From Cognataquiflexum aquatile (lineage in GTDB: Bacteria; Bacteroidota; Bacteroidia; Cytophagales; Cyclobacteriaceae), in contig NZ_QMIK01000003.1 in NCBI RefSeq assembly GCF_003316845.1, positions 186,001-250,000 on the forward strand: a stretch of 64,000 nt of DNA, given 5' to 3'. Position numbers and translations under genes: made by a program. This document shows positions 44,190 through 54,839 of the stretch, piece after piece (positions within the stretch are counted from its first letter, which is position 1; every line of letters begins with the position of its first letter). The notes below the pieces were generated by a model that was not told the origin of the DNA, did no database searches, and saw nothing but the letters and a program-made list of their open reading frames with translations.

Positions 44190-47100
44190 ATGGAAAAAAA
44201 CCTTATTCATTCTGGAATCGAAAAGAGTGCGTATTCTTTTCCAAATAAGACTGCTGTAGTTTTTAGAAACCAACGAATCACTTATCAAGAATTAAATAAA
44301 AAGGCATCTGTCCTGGCAAATGCCTTATGGCTAAAGGCACCCGGGGAACAGATAATCGGTCTCAGTACCACAAGGTCAATAGAGATGGTAATTGGGATGT
44401 TGGCCATCTTAAAATCAGGAAAAGCCTATCTTCCCATTGACCCCGGTTATCCCGATGAAAGAAAAACACAGATCATCAATATCTCCAAAATCCAATTTAT
44501 TTTGGCAGACCAAAGTGAAGAAAGAACCTGGAAAAGCCAAGGCCTGAAAAGAATGGATTTTGGGCAGGAGAACTCGGAAGTTTCGAATATTATGCAGACC
44601 AGTGATATGGCTGCGATTTTGTTTACCTCAGGTTCCACAGGTCAGCCAAAAGGGGTAGTTCTCGGGCACCGGGGCATCTGCGATTACTTGGATTTTCAGA
44701 TGACCTATCCTCAGGTAAACCCCAGCTCTAAAACCCTCCAATTCGCGCATTTAGGATTCGATGCCGCCATATTCGAAATTTTTGGAACTTTATTTTCCGG
44801 AGGAGAACTCCATTTAATTGAGGAAATCCAAAGGTTAGATGCCTTCAAAACTTTGGAATACATCAATGATAACAAGATCAACCGACTTTTTCTACCCTAT
44901 GTAGCCCTCCAATACCTGACTGAGGAGGCGGTTGCTTGTGACAGATTCCCGGTGTCACTTACTGAGATTACTACAGGAGGGGAATTATTGAAAATTACCG
45001 AAAACATCCGGAAATTCTTCAGCAATATACCAAATGCCATCCTCAAAAACATTTATGGCCCTACCGAATGTACTGTGGATGTGACGGAATTGGTCTTGAA
45101 AGGAGATCCCTACCAATGGGAGGATATCCCTTCTATTGGTAAAGAAATCGATGCCTGCAAACTCTGGATTTTAGACAAGGAATCACAACCGGTAGTTGAA
45201 GGGGATGTAGGAGAATTGCATGTTGAAGGAAGCTGTCTTGCCCATGGCTACCTGAACAGACCGGAATTGACAGCAGAAAAATTTATTGCCTGGACCTCCC
45301 CAGAAGGTAGGCAAACAAGAATCTACAAAACCGGTGACTTGGTAATGAAGGATAAGGATGGGTTTTATCGGTACAAAGGAAGGGAAGATGACCAGGTAAA
45401 AATCAGGGGAAATAGGGTTGAAATCGGAGAAATTGAAATCACATTATCAAAAATACCTTGGGTAAGACAGGCAGTGGTCAAAGTAGATATAGATGCCGCT
45501 GGGCAGAAATTCCTTTGTGCCTATTTACAATTAACACCTGAATCAGAATGGAATCTGACAGCAATTAAAAATATCCTCAAAAATTCCCTTCCCGATTTCA
45601 TGATTCCTGATTTTTTTGTTTCGGTGGAGGAGTTTCCAAAAACGTCCACAGGCAAAGTGGACAAAAAATATTTGCCAAAGCCCATCAACCTAAGACCGGA
45701 ATGGATGGGGCTTGTTTCTTCTCCCTCCAACCGTTCCGAAACAAATATCCACGCCGCGTTTTTGGAAGTTTTGAACTACAATGAAATAGGATTGGAAGAC
45801 AATTTTTTTGAATTGGGAGGGAATTCCCTAAAAGCCCAATGGCTGATTTCAAGAATAAGACAACAGCATGGGTATGAAGTGCCGATTACAAAATTTTACC
45901 AGTTCCCTACTGTAAATGGCTTGGCCAAGTATTTATCCGGGGGAGAAAAATCTATAGCTTCACCAAAAAGGGAATTGAAAGTTTCCGACAGGAAAGCAGG
46001 TATTGCGGTAATCGGACATGATCTCCTCTTTCCCGGTGCTTCCAATCCGGATGAATTTCTGGAGGTGCTGCGGTCCGGGACGGAAACGATCCGTTTTTTT
46101 GACAGGGAGGAATTGGATCCTTCCATTTCTTCCTCTTTAAGAAATAATCCCAACTATGTGGCAGCAAGGGGGATAATAGAGGATTATGATAAATTTGATG
46201 CCGGTTTTTTTGGTTTCAATCCCAAATTGGCTTCCATTACTGATCCCCAACTCAGAAAATTTCTGGAGGTTTGCTATGGTGCTTTGGAACAGGCTGGATA
46301 CATCAAAGGCAAAATATCGGACAGCATTGGAGTTTTTGCAGGATGCAGCAACAATACCTATTTCAAAAATAACTTACAATCCCATTTGGACTTTGTAGAA
46401 TCCTTTGGGGATTTTCAGGTATCCTCCCTCAATGAAAAGGATTACATTGCTACTAGGATTGCCTATCACCTGGATCTGAAAGGTCCTGCGGTGAGTGTCC
46501 ATGCTGCTTGTTCTACTTCCCTTTTGGCAGTGGCACAGGCAGTGGAAGCCATCAGATCAGGAAAATGTGAGCTGGCTTTGGCAGGAGGCTCGAGTATCAA
46601 ATCCCCGGTTTTTAGCGGACATTTATTCGAAGAGGGAAGCATAAACAGCAAGGACGGCCATGTCAATTCCTTTGACATCAATGCCAACGGAACCGTTTTC
46701 AGTGACGGGGTAGGGGTGGTTTTACTTAAACGCCTTGATTTGGCCATCGAGGATGGAGATGAAATCTATGCAGTCATAAAAGGAACCGGAGTCAACAATG
46801 ATGGGGCAGGCAAAGGCAGTTTTTCTGCACCAAGTGCTTCCGGTCAATCTGATGCCATCAAACAGGCCATCGGGGAAGCAGGGGTAAATCCAAAAGACAT
46901 TACATTTCTCGAAGCTCATGCGACCGCTACGCCAATCGGTGATCCAATAGAAATTGAAGGACTTGTATCTGCTTTTGGGCCTATGGATGAAAAGCAGTAC
47001 TGTGCCATCGGAACAGTCAAAGCAAACCTTGGACATCTTAATGCCGCTTCCGGAATTGCAGGATTAATCAAGGTCCTACTTTCAATAAAGCACAAGGAAC

Positions 47101-50100
47101 TTTTTCCCCAAATCAATTACAACAAATCGAACCCATCCATAGATTTTAAAAACAGCCCATTTTATGTCAATACCGAATTGACCCCATGGGAGCAAAACAA
47201 AAAAAGGATTGCCGGAGTCAGTTCATTTGGAGTAGGCGGAACCAATGTGCACCTTATTTTGGAGGAACATATTAAAAATGTGGAAGCACCACAGAATTCT
47301 TTTGGATTAGAAAATCCTGAATATCTTCTTTGTTGGTCTGCCAAATCAGAGGAAAGCCTTGACCTTTATGCTCAGAAACTCAAAGGGTTTCTTTTCAAAA
47401 ACAATAGCATTGAATTAAAGGATTTGGCCTATACCCTAAACAGGTATCGACCTGATTATCCATTCAGAAGATTTTTGGTGGCCAAAGACAGGTCGAATTT
47501 AATTTCCATACTGGATCAAAAGAAAACTGTTTCCAAAAAGTCAAAATCACTTCCTGACCTTGCATTCCTCTTTCCGGGCCAGGGTTCTCAATACCTTCAG
47601 ATGGGAAGAGAGCTTTACAACTATAACGAGGTTTTCAAAAACTCTCTTGACAGCTGCGCCAATATATTAAATGAATATCTGGACAGGCCATTGTTGGAAA
47701 TTCTATATCCCAAAGGAAATTCAGAGGATTCCATGGAGATTTTAATGAACACCATGTATACCCAGCCCTGTATTTTCGCTGTTTCTTACTCCCTATCCCA
47801 GGTTTGGATGGACATGGGTATCAAACCCATGTTGCTTTGTGGCCATAGCATAGGAGAATTTGTAGCAGCGCATCTAGCCGGGGTTTTCAGCTTGGAAGAC
47901 GCACTTAAAACAGTAGCAAAAAGAGGTGCTTTGGTAGCCAACCTGCCACGCGGAAGTATGCTGTCCGTGAGGTGCAGCGAGGAGGAAATCCTAAAATGGA
48001 TACCTGATTCCCTATCCTTGGCCGGAATAAATGGGCCAAATCAAATTGTGGTAGCAGGAGAAAACGAGCAAGTCGACTTGTTTTCCCAAAAACTCCAGTC
48101 TATGGAAATTCCCAACAGGCTGTTAAAAACAAGCCATGCCTTCCATTCCCATATGATGGACTCTGCGATTCATGAGTTTACCAAATTCATGGAAGGAATC
48201 CGATTGGAAAAGCCCAAAATCCCAATTGTATCTACTGTCACCGGTAACTTCCTTTCAGATAGCCAGGCCACTGATATTTCCTATTGGACAGGACATATGA
48301 GGAATCCTGTCCGGTTTTCTGCTGCTGTTGATACGCTTTTTGAAGAAGGAAAAATCTTTCTCGAAGTGGGTCCCGGCAATGTCCTGTCCTCGCTATGCAG
48401 ACAAAACCCAAAATCAACCGGTAAGGTTTTTTTAAACGGACTTATCCATACCGAACCTCTTTCTGACTTTAACCAATTCCTGAATACAGTTGGATCTCTT
48501 TGGACAGAGGGAGCGAATTTGGATTGGAGAAAAATAAACAGTCCTCAAGGAAAAAAAATAAACTTACCTACCTACGCCTTCAAAAAGGAATTGACATGGC
48601 TTAATCCTATCCAAACAAAAATAGCCTTTTCTGGACCTCAAAACGGCATAGTCCAAGAACAGGCTCAAAATTTAGCAACACAAAATAGAATAGAAAACAT
48701 GAACAGAATTGAAAAAATCAAAAATGAAGTCATTCAAGTCATCGAAGAAACCACAGGCATGGGGGTTCAGAATGATACTTCTTCATTTTTGGAGATGGGG
48801 TTTGATTCTCTTTTATTGACCCAATTGGCGACTAGCTTAAAAAAACAATTCAAAACATCCATTACTTTCAGACAGTTGAATGAATCCCTATCGGACCTCA
48901 ATTCTCTAGCCGGATTTTTAGACAGTGAACTTCCCCCAAATGTCTACAGGGAGGAAATTGCAGTTCCCGATTCAGTTTCGCAAATCATTCCAAAAACTGA
49001 GGTTTTTTTTCCAAATCCGAATAATGTACAAAATCAGGTTAATCCGAGTTCCAATCACCTCGACTTGATTTCCTTGCAGTTGGACCTTCTTTCACAACAA
49101 ATCAGGCTTCTCAATTCAGGTTATTCATTGCCATCCAACGGAAAATCCAACCAAATCCCCGAACTGGTCAAGCCTACGGAAATTAAGTTCAGCGATACAG
49201 AATCAAAGCCTGCCGAAGTCTCAAAAACCATTCCTGAGATCCCTAAAACTTTTGGGGCAATGGCCAAAATAGACAAAGTGAGTACTGAATTGACTCCTGC
49301 ACAGAACAAATTCATCAAGGAATTTGTAATGAGGTTCAATGAAAAAACCAAAGGCAGTAAAAACTATACGCAACTCCATCGTTCCCATATGGCTGACCCA
49401 AGGGTTGTCTCAGGATTCAAACCCGCTACGAAGGAAATGACCTACTCTTTGGTCGTCAACAAATCAGAAGGCAACCTTCTATGGGACATTGATGGCAATG
49501 AATACCTCGACGTACTCAATGGATTTGGCTCAATATTACTTGGCCATAGACCTGACTTCATTCAGGAAGCCATTTCAAAACAAATGGAAAAAGGTTACGA
49601 GATCGGCCCACAACATGAATTATCAGGTGAGGTCAGTAAGTTGGTCAGTGACATTACGGGACATCAGCGTGTAGCCTTGTGTAATACAGGATCAGAAGCC
49701 GTCATGGGTGCGGTAAGAATGGCAAGAACAATCACCGGAAGATCCCTGATTGTATCATTTACAGGTTCTTATCACGGCATCTTTGACGAGGTTATTGTAA
49801 GAGGCATGCCAAACGGCAAAAGCTATCCGGCTGCAGCCGGTATTATGGCAGGGGCGGTACAAAATATCCTGGTGTTGGATTATGGAACTCCCGAATCAAT
49901 GGAAATAATCAAATCCAAAAAGAATGAAATTGCGGCAGTCTTGGTCGAACCTGTTCAAAGCCGGAGACCTGAATTTCAACCTTTAGAATTTTTAAAGGAA
50001 TTAAGAAATGTCTGTACAGAAAGCGGTGCAGCCCTGATTTTTGATGAGATCATTACTGGATTTAGAATGCACCTTAAAGGAGCCCAAGGCATATTCAACA

Positions 50101-50798
50101 TCAAAGCGGACATCGCAACCTATGGTAAGGTCGCCGGAGGCGGACTGTCAATTGGCATTATTGCGGGAGAATCAAAGTTTATGGATGCCTTGGACGGAGG
50201 ATACTGGAACTACGGAGATGAGTCCATTCCGGAAGTTGGGGTTACCTATTTTGCCGGGACTTTTGTTAGGCATCCGCTTGCCCTTGCTAGCACCAAAGCT
50301 TCTTTGGAGTTTCTAAAAAAAGACAATGGCAAACTTCAGGTGGCCTTGGCTGCCATGACCCAGAAAATTGCAGATGCACTTGATGGCCTTTTTGCAGCAC
50401 ATGGACTACCTTTTTACGTTGCCCATTTCGGTTCATTATGGAAAGTGAAATACCATCAGGAACTGCCTTATACGGAATTGATTTTTGCGATTTTGAGGGA
50501 AAAAGGGATCCATATCTATGATGGTTTTCCATGTTTTCTCACCACTTCCTATACCGAAAAGGATATCGACAGGATCGTCAATTCTTTCAAAGAAGCCATT
50601 GAAGAGCTCTTATCCTATGGTTTTTTCAAAAATGAATTTCAAAAAAAACCGGTTGCTGCTCTGACTTCATCATGGTCCAGCAAGAATCCCCCGGTCCCCG
50701 GCGCAAGATTGGGAAAGGATCTTAATGGAAATCCTGCCTGGTTTGTAAAGGATGCCAATGATCCCGAAAAATTCCAAAAACTGAGTATTGAAGCCTAA
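44190..50798 (+). CDS. Hybrid NRPS-PKS synthetase: A-T-KS-AT-T-aminotransferase
   Basis: A 2202-residue assembly-line enzyme. In order: adenylation domain (LFTSGSTGQPKG, NIYGPTECT, YKTGDL); carrier 1 (phosphopantetheine Ser about 546 in LGGNS); ketosynthase (Cys about 773 in AACSTS, His in EAHATATP and NLGHLNAASG); acyltransferase (Ser about 1220 in GHSIGE, with HAFH near 1316 indicating malonyl-CoA); carrier 2 (Ser about 1540 in MGFDS); and a GSA-type PLP aminotransferase (Lys about 1980 in TYGKVAGGG). Logic: load an amino or other acid, add one malonyl unit, convert the beta-ketone directly to a beta-amine. No ketoreductase, dehydratase or methyltransferase is seen. By-eye specificity positions of A1 read D-A-F-F-I-T-I-V-D, suggesting a hydrophobic substrate only weakly. 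The ATG at 44190 is preferred to TTG 44172. Confidence 0.93.
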   Translation: MEKNLIHSGIEKSAYSFPNKTAVVFRNQRITYQELNKKASVLANALWLKAPGEQIIGLSTTRSIEMVIGMLAILKSGKAYLPIDPGYPDERKTQIINISKIQFILADQSEERTWKSQGLKRMDFGQENSEVSNIMQTSDMAAILFTSGSTGQPKGVVLGHRGICDYLDFQMTYPQVNPSSKTLQFAHLGFDAAIFEIFGTLFSGGELHLIEEIQRLDAFKTLEYINDNKINRLFLPYVALQYLTEEAVACDRFPVSLTEITTGGELLKITENIRKFFSNIPNAILKNIYGPTECTVDVTELVLKGDPYQWEDIPSIGKEIDACKLWILDKESQPVVEGDVGELHVEGSCLAHGYLNRPELTAEKFIAWTSPEGRQTRIYKTGDLVMKDKDGFYRYKGREDDQVKIRGNRVEIGEIEITLSKIPWVRQAVVKVDIDAAGQKFLCAYLQLTPESEWNLTAIKNILKNSLPDFMIPDFFVSVEEFPKTSTGKVDKKYLPKPINLRPEWMGLVSSPSNRSETNIHAAFLEVLNYNEIGLEDNFFELGGNSLKAQWLISRIRQQHGYEVPITKFYQFPTVNGLAKYLSGGEKSIASPKRELKVSDRKAGIAVIGHDLLFPGASNPDEFLEVLRSGTETIRFFDREELDPSISSSLRNNPNYVAARGIIEDYDKFDAGFFGFNPKLASITDPQLRKFLEVCYGALEQAGYIKGKISDSIGVFAGCSNNTYFKNNLQSHLDFVESFGDFQVSSLNEKDYIATRIAYHLDLKGPAVSVHAACSTSLLAVAQAVEAIRSGKCELALAGGSSIKSPVFSGHLFEEGSINSKDGHVNSFDINANGTVFSDGVGVVLLKRLDLAIEDGDEIYAVIKGTGVNNDGAGKGSFSAPSASGQSDAIKQAIGEAGVNPKDITFLEAHATATPIGDPIEIEGLVSAFGPMDEKQYCAIGTVKANLGHLNAASGIAGLIKVLLSIKHKELFPQINYNKSNPSIDFKNSPFYVNTELTPWEQNKKRIAGVSSFGVGGTNVHLILEEHIKNVEAPQNSFGLENPEYLLCWSAKSEESLDLYAQKLKGFLFKNNSIELKDLAYTLNRYRPDYPFRRFLVAKDRSNLISILDQKKTVSKKSKSLPDLAFLFPGQGSQYLQMGRELYNYNEVFKNSLDSCANILNEYLDRPLLEILYPKGNSEDSMEILMNTMYTQPCIFAVSYSLSQVWMDMGIKPMLLCGHSIGEFVAAHLAGVFSLEDALKTVAKRGALVANLPRGSMLSVRCSEEEILKWIPDSLSLAGINGPNQIVVAGENEQVDLFSQKLQSMEIPNRLLKTSHAFHSHMMDSAIHEFTKFMEGIRLEKPKIPIVSTVTGNFLSDSQATDISYWTGHMRNPVRFSAAVDTLFEEGKIFLEVGPGNVLSSLCRQNPKSTGKVFLNGLIHTEPLSDFNQFLNTVGSLWTEGANLDWRKINSPQGKKINLPTYAFKKELTWLNPIQTKIAFSGPQNGIVQEQAQNLATQNRIENMNRIEKIKNEVIQVIEETTGMGVQNDTSSFLEMGFDSLLLTQLATSLKKQFKTSITFRQLNESLSDLNSLAGFLDSELPPNVYREEIAVPDSVSQIIPKTEVFFPNPNNVQNQVNPSSNHLDLISLQLDLLSQQIRLLNSGYSLPSNGKSNQIPELVKPTEIKFSDTESKPAEVSKTIPEIPKTFGAMAKIDKVSTELTPAQNKFIKEFVMRFNEKTKGSKNYTQLHRSHMADPRVVSGFKPATKEMTYSLVVNKSEGNLLWDIDGNEYLDVLNGFGSILLGHRPDFIQEAISKQMEKGYEIGPQHELSGEVSKLVSDITGHQRVALCNTGSEAVMGAVRMARTITGRSLIVSFTGSYHGIFDEVIVRGMPNGKSYPAAAGIMAGAVQNILVLDYGTPESMEIIKSKKNEIAAVLVEPVQSRRPEFQPLEFLKELRNVCTESGAALIFDEIITGFRMHLKGAQGIFNIKADIATYGKVAGGGLSIGIIAGESKFMDALDGGYWNYGDESIPEVGVTYFAGTFVRHPLALASTKASLEFLKKDNGKLQVALAAMTQKIADALDGLFAAHGLPFYVAHFGSLWKVKYHQELPYTELIFAILREKGIHIYDGFPCFLTTSYTEKDIDRIVNSFKEAIEELLSYGFFKNEFQKKPVAALTSSWSSKNPPVPGARLGKDLNGNPAWFVKDANDPEKFQKLSIEA

Positions 50799-50807
50799 TT
50801 GCAGCAT

Positions 50808-53800
50808 ATGTCTGATCAGATCAAATTTGAAAGTGTTGATTATAATCCCTTCAGGGAAGCCGAAATTCTTAAAGTATCCGGATTGGTGGATGCCCAAAAA
50901 GAAATTTGGCTGGCCTGTAAGATTGGGGGAAAGGAAGCCAATTTATCTTACAATGAGTCTATTTCGCTGATCCTGGAAGGTATTCTGAATGAAGAACACC
51001 TGAGTCAGGCCTGTCAAATCCTTTCTGAAAGGCACGAGGCTTTGAAGATGGTTTTTGCTCCAAACGGCAGACAGTATATGGTCACCGACCAAGCAAATGT
51101 TCCCTTTCTTTTTTTGGATTGGACAGAAGCAGACAGAATAGAAAGGGATTTCCGGCTGGCACATTTTCTCGAAAAGGAAGTTGACACTGAATTTGACCTT
51201 CAAAACGGCCCCTTGGCCCGGTTTACCCTTATCAAGCTGGAAGATAATATACACCATTTCACCATCACGGCCCACCATTTGGTATGTGATGGTTGGTCAT
51301 TTGGCATCCTGTTTGAAGAATTGGCAAGTATTTACAATTCACTTTTCGAAGGAATACCGTTCAACTTACCGGAAGCAGTTCCATTTTCCAAATATGCTTT
51401 GGAAATGGAAAAGTTTTCCCTTTCGGCAGATTATACCAAAGTAGAAAATTATTGGAAAAAGAGGTTCTCACCTTTGCCAAATCCCATGGACCTCCCCACA
51501 GAGGTGCCTAGGCCAAAAGAAAGAACCTTTAAGTGCCGTCGTGATGATTTTAGCCTTCAAAAAAGTCAGGTGGTACAACTGCGGGATTTGGCCAAAAGAA
51601 ACAACACCAGTTTAGTCAATACTCTGATGGCTGCTTTCGAAGTCTTCCTTCTTAAAATGACCGGACAGGAAGATATCGTATTGGGTCTGCCTGCAGCCGG
51701 ACAAGCAGCAACTGATAACTTGGTGTTGGTGGGTCATTGCGTCAACCTCCTTCCGATCAGGGCCACCATCGATCCCGAAATTTCATTTGGGCAGTACCTT
51801 TCAATAAGAAAAGCCCAATTGCTAGATGATTATGAGCACCAATGCTATACCTTCGGCAATCTTCTCAAAGCCCTTCAGGTGAAAAGGGACAGTTCCAGGA
51901 TTCCATTGGTGCCCGTGGTTTTCAACATTGATATGGGTATGGACAGTCAGGTCAGATTCAAAGACCTGCAGCATACCCTTATTTCCAATCCAAGAAAATA
52001 CGAAAATTTTGAAATTTTCCTTAACCTGACTTCCAAATCGGACGAACTCATTTTTGAATGGTCCTGCAATGAAAATCTCTTTTCGGGAAAGACAATAGCA
52101 GATTGGATGGAGGGTTTCAATAGCCTCATCCAACAGGTGACAGCGGATGCTTCCCAGCCTATAAAAAAGTTGACGTTACATTCTGAAAATAACCTAAGTA
52201 AGCTTCAGGTGTGGAACAATACCCAAGTAAAGTTGCCGGTAGAAAATTCATTTTTGGAGATTTTTTGGCAACAGGCTGAGTTGTATCCTAAGGAAATTGC
52301 CTATACGGCCAATGGAAGGGATTTTAGCTATAGACAATTAAGAAAACTTGCCAATGGTTATGCCTATGACCTTCAAAAACTGCAAATAAGGGCGGGAGAC
52401 GTCGTGGGAGTCATGTTGGACAGAAATGAAAAGTTACTTCCAATGCTCCTGGGGATTTTGGAACTTGGTGCCACCTACCTTCCCTTAGACCCCAATTTTC
52501 CTGAGGAGCGTATTTCTTACATGCTCCGTGATGCAAACACCGGATTATTGGTCACAGAACCCCATTACAAAACCAGATTTGAATACTTACTTCCTCAATG
52601 GATTTTGGAGGACCGGCAAGAGGACAGTCAGCAAGGGATATATAAAGGAGAGGTGCCTATGAGGGACCATTTGGCCTACATTCTTTACACCTCCGGTTCC
52701 ACAGGCCAACCAAAAGGCGTAAAAATTTCACACCTTAACCTCCTCAACTTCCTGGTTTCTATGCAGAATTGCCCTGGTATCAAAAAAGGAGACAGGCTTT
52801 TGGCGATCACAACAGTTTCTTTTGACATAGTAGGTTTGGAATTGTTTTTACCTTTGATCTCAGGTGCTACTGTGGTGCTTGCTTCTCATGAGGAAAGCAA
52901 AGACGGGAGATTATTGCTCCAAGTCATGCACCGTGAAAACATTACAATGATGCAGGCTACTCCCGCAACCTGGAGAATGTTGCTGATTTCGGGTTGGAGC
53001 GATCCCAAGCACATGACCTTGATTTGTGGTGGAGAAGCACTCACACAAGACCTCAGCCAAAAACTTCTTCATTTGGTTGGACCTTTTTGGAATGTGTATG
53101 GGCCGACAGAGACAACTGTTTGGTCAACTTTGAAGTATATCCATGATCCCGATGACCTCAGTATCGGTAGACCCATCGCCAACACACAGGTGTATATCCT
53201 CGACCAAAACCAACAGCCATGTCTCCCCGGAGTAATCGGGGAAATCTGTATCGGTGGACTGGGAGTTGCCAAAGGTTATCATCATAGACCGGAATTGACA
53301 GAGGAAAAATTTATCCCCGATACCTTTTCCGAAGTGCATGATGCCAAAATCTACCGGACCGGAGATCTTGGAAAATTCCTTCCCAACGGAGAAATAGCCT
53401 GTTTGGGAAGAATGGATTTCCAGGTCAAAATCAGGGGATACCGAATAGAATTGGGTGAAATAGAGGCCCAACTTAATTTATTGGAGAAAATCCAACAAGC
53501 AGCAGTCCAAGCCATTGAAATACCGAAAGGCAATAAGATAATGGTTGCTTATTTGGTTCCCAAGGTACCCCAAAATACCTATGAGACTGAGTCTTTGATT
53601 CATGAAATCCGTGCTCAACTAAAAAAAAGCCTGCCCGATTACATGATTCCTACGGAATGGATGCTTTTGGAAAAATTGCCTTTGACCAATAATAACAAAG
53701 TCGATAGAATAAAGCTTCCTATTCCAGAACCTAAGGAAGTTTCACTTCCTGGTTTGGCAAAACCTCCCCAAAGTACTCATGAAGTTTTGGTTGCAGGTCT

Positions 53801-54833
53801 TTGGGAAAAAGTGCTTCAAAGGAAGATTGTTTCCGTTGAGGCTGACTTCTTTGAATTGGGAGGACATTCCTTAGCTGCATTGGAAGTGGTGGTATTGTTA
53901 GAAAGCGAAACAGGGATCAAACTTCCTGTCAACAGCATTTTTAAATATCCCGATCTCCAATCATTTGCCAGACTTTTGGATCCCATCCAAAATGACAATA
54001 TCTCATGGAAGTCATTGGTCCACATCAAACCATCAGGCAAAAAAATACCATTGTTTCTGATTCATGGTGCAGGGGCTAACATCACCTCCTTCTATGGCTT
54101 GGCAACACACTTTTCTATTGACCAACCGGTATACGGAATCCAGTCAAAAGGTTTAGACGGCTTGGAAGAACCATTGACAACCATTGAAGAAATGGCAGCT
54201 TATTACCTAGAGGAAATCCGAAAAGTCTTTCCTTCAGGGCCTTTCCATGTGGGAGGCCAATCTTTTGGAGCCTATGTTGCCTTTGAAATGGCCAAACAGC
54301 TGAAGTCTAGGGGAGAAGGAGTTGGAAAAGTTTTTCTTTTTGATGTATCCGCCTATCAATCTGACGCGGTAATGACAAGTTGGGATAAGATGAAGTTTAA
54401 ATTCAACAAGCAAATAGAAAAGAGGGTTATAGATGTCAAGCTTGCTGTATACCACCCGGATTCATTCAAAAGAATGAAGTCCAGATCCTATCTCAGGAAA
54501 AAAGTAATAATGCAAAAATGGTTGGGTCTGGATAAAGACAAGGCAGCATCAGGCTTGTTTGAGACCATTGAAAAGATCAGGAGTATCAACCATGAAGCCA
54601 TGGACAACTACCTTCTTTCTCCCTATGAAGGAGAAATTGTTTTGGTTAAAGCACGAATAATGACATTCTTGGTGGAGGAAGTTCAGTTTTATGGATGGAA
54701 GCCATATGCTGATAAAGTTATTCCTTTGGAGGTGGAGGGTGACCATAATTCCATGATCGATGACCCCAAATTGGCGGTGGATTTTGCTCTCAAGATTCAG
54801 GCAATCATGGATGACTGGTCCAAGACTGTTTAA
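50808..54833 (+). CDS. NRPS terminal module: C-A-T-thioesterase
   Basis: A 1341-residue terminal module. The condensation domain has HHLVCDG (about residue 156). The adenylation domain has YTSGSTGQPKG (about 628), VYGPTETT and YRTGDLG. The carrier has LGGHS (Ser about 1021). The type I thioesterase has HGAGA, nucleophile Ser about 1152 in GGQSFGA, and His about 1313 in GDHNSM. Specificity positions read by alignment to GrsA give D-I-L-Q-I-G-V-V-W, close to the glycine code D-I-L-Q-L-G-L-I-W. The start nine bases after the first synthetase's stop indicates one operon. Thioesterase release may be hydrolytic or cyclising. The ATG at 50808 is preferred to the TTG at 50799. Confidence 0.93.
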   Translation: MSDQIKFESVDYNPFREAEILKVSGLVDAQKEIWLACKIGGKEANLSYNESISLILEGILNEEHLSQACQILSERHEALKMVFAPNGRQYMVTDQANVPFLFLDWTEADRIERDFRLAHFLEKEVDTEFDLQNGPLARFTLIKLEDNIHHFTITAHHLVCDGWSFGILFEELASIYNSLFEGIPFNLPEAVPFSKYALEMEKFSLSADYTKVENYWKKRFSPLPNPMDLPTEVPRPKERTFKCRRDDFSLQKSQVVQLRDLAKRNNTSLVNTLMAAFEVFLLKMTGQEDIVLGLPAAGQAATDNLVLVGHCVNLLPIRATIDPEISFGQYLSIRKAQLLDDYEHQCYTFGNLLKALQVKRDSSRIPLVPVVFNIDMGMDSQVRFKDLQHTLISNPRKYENFEIFLNLTSKSDELIFEWSCNENLFSGKTIADWMEGFNSLIQQVTADASQPIKKLTLHSENNLSKLQVWNNTQVKLPVENSFLEIFWQQAELYPKEIAYTANGRDFSYRQLRKLANGYAYDLQKLQIRAGDVVGVMLDRNEKLLPMLLGILELGATYLPLDPNFPEERISYMLRDANTGLLVTEPHYKTRFEYLLPQWILEDRQEDSQQGIYKGEVPMRDHLAYILYTSGSTGQPKGVKISHLNLLNFLVSMQNCPGIKKGDRLLAITTVSFDIVGLELFLPLISGATVVLASHEESKDGRLLLQVMHRENITMMQATPATWRMLLISGWSDPKHMTLICGGEALTQDLSQKLLHLVGPFWNVYGPTETTVWSTLKYIHDPDDLSIGRPIANTQVYILDQNQQPCLPGVIGEICIGGLGVAKGYHHRPELTEEKFIPDTFSEVHDAKIYRTGDLGKFLPNGEIACLGRMDFQVKIRGYRIELGEIEAQLNLLEKIQQAAVQAIEIPKGNKIMVAYLVPKVPQNTYETESLIHEIRAQLKKSLPDYMIPTEWMLLEKLPLTNNNKVDRIKLPIPEPKEVSLPGLAKPPQSTHEVLVAGLWEKVLQRKIVSVEADFFELGGHSLAALEVVVLLESETGIKLPVNSIFKYPDLQSFARLLDPIQNDNISWKSLVHIKPSGKKIPLFLIHGAGANITSFYGLATHFSIDQPVYGIQSKGLDGLEEPLTTIEEMAAYYLEEIRKVFPSGPFHVGGQSFGAYVAFEMAKQLKSRGEGVGKVFLFDVSAYQSDAVMTSWDKMKFKFNKQIEKRVIDVKLAVYHPDSFKRMKSRSYLRKKVIMQKWLGLDKDKAASGLFETIEKIRSINHEAMDNYLLSPYEGEIVLVKARIMTFLVEEVQFYGWKPYADKVIPLEVEGDHNSMIDDPKLAVDFALKIQAIMDDWSKTV

Positions 54834-54839
54834 AATGAT

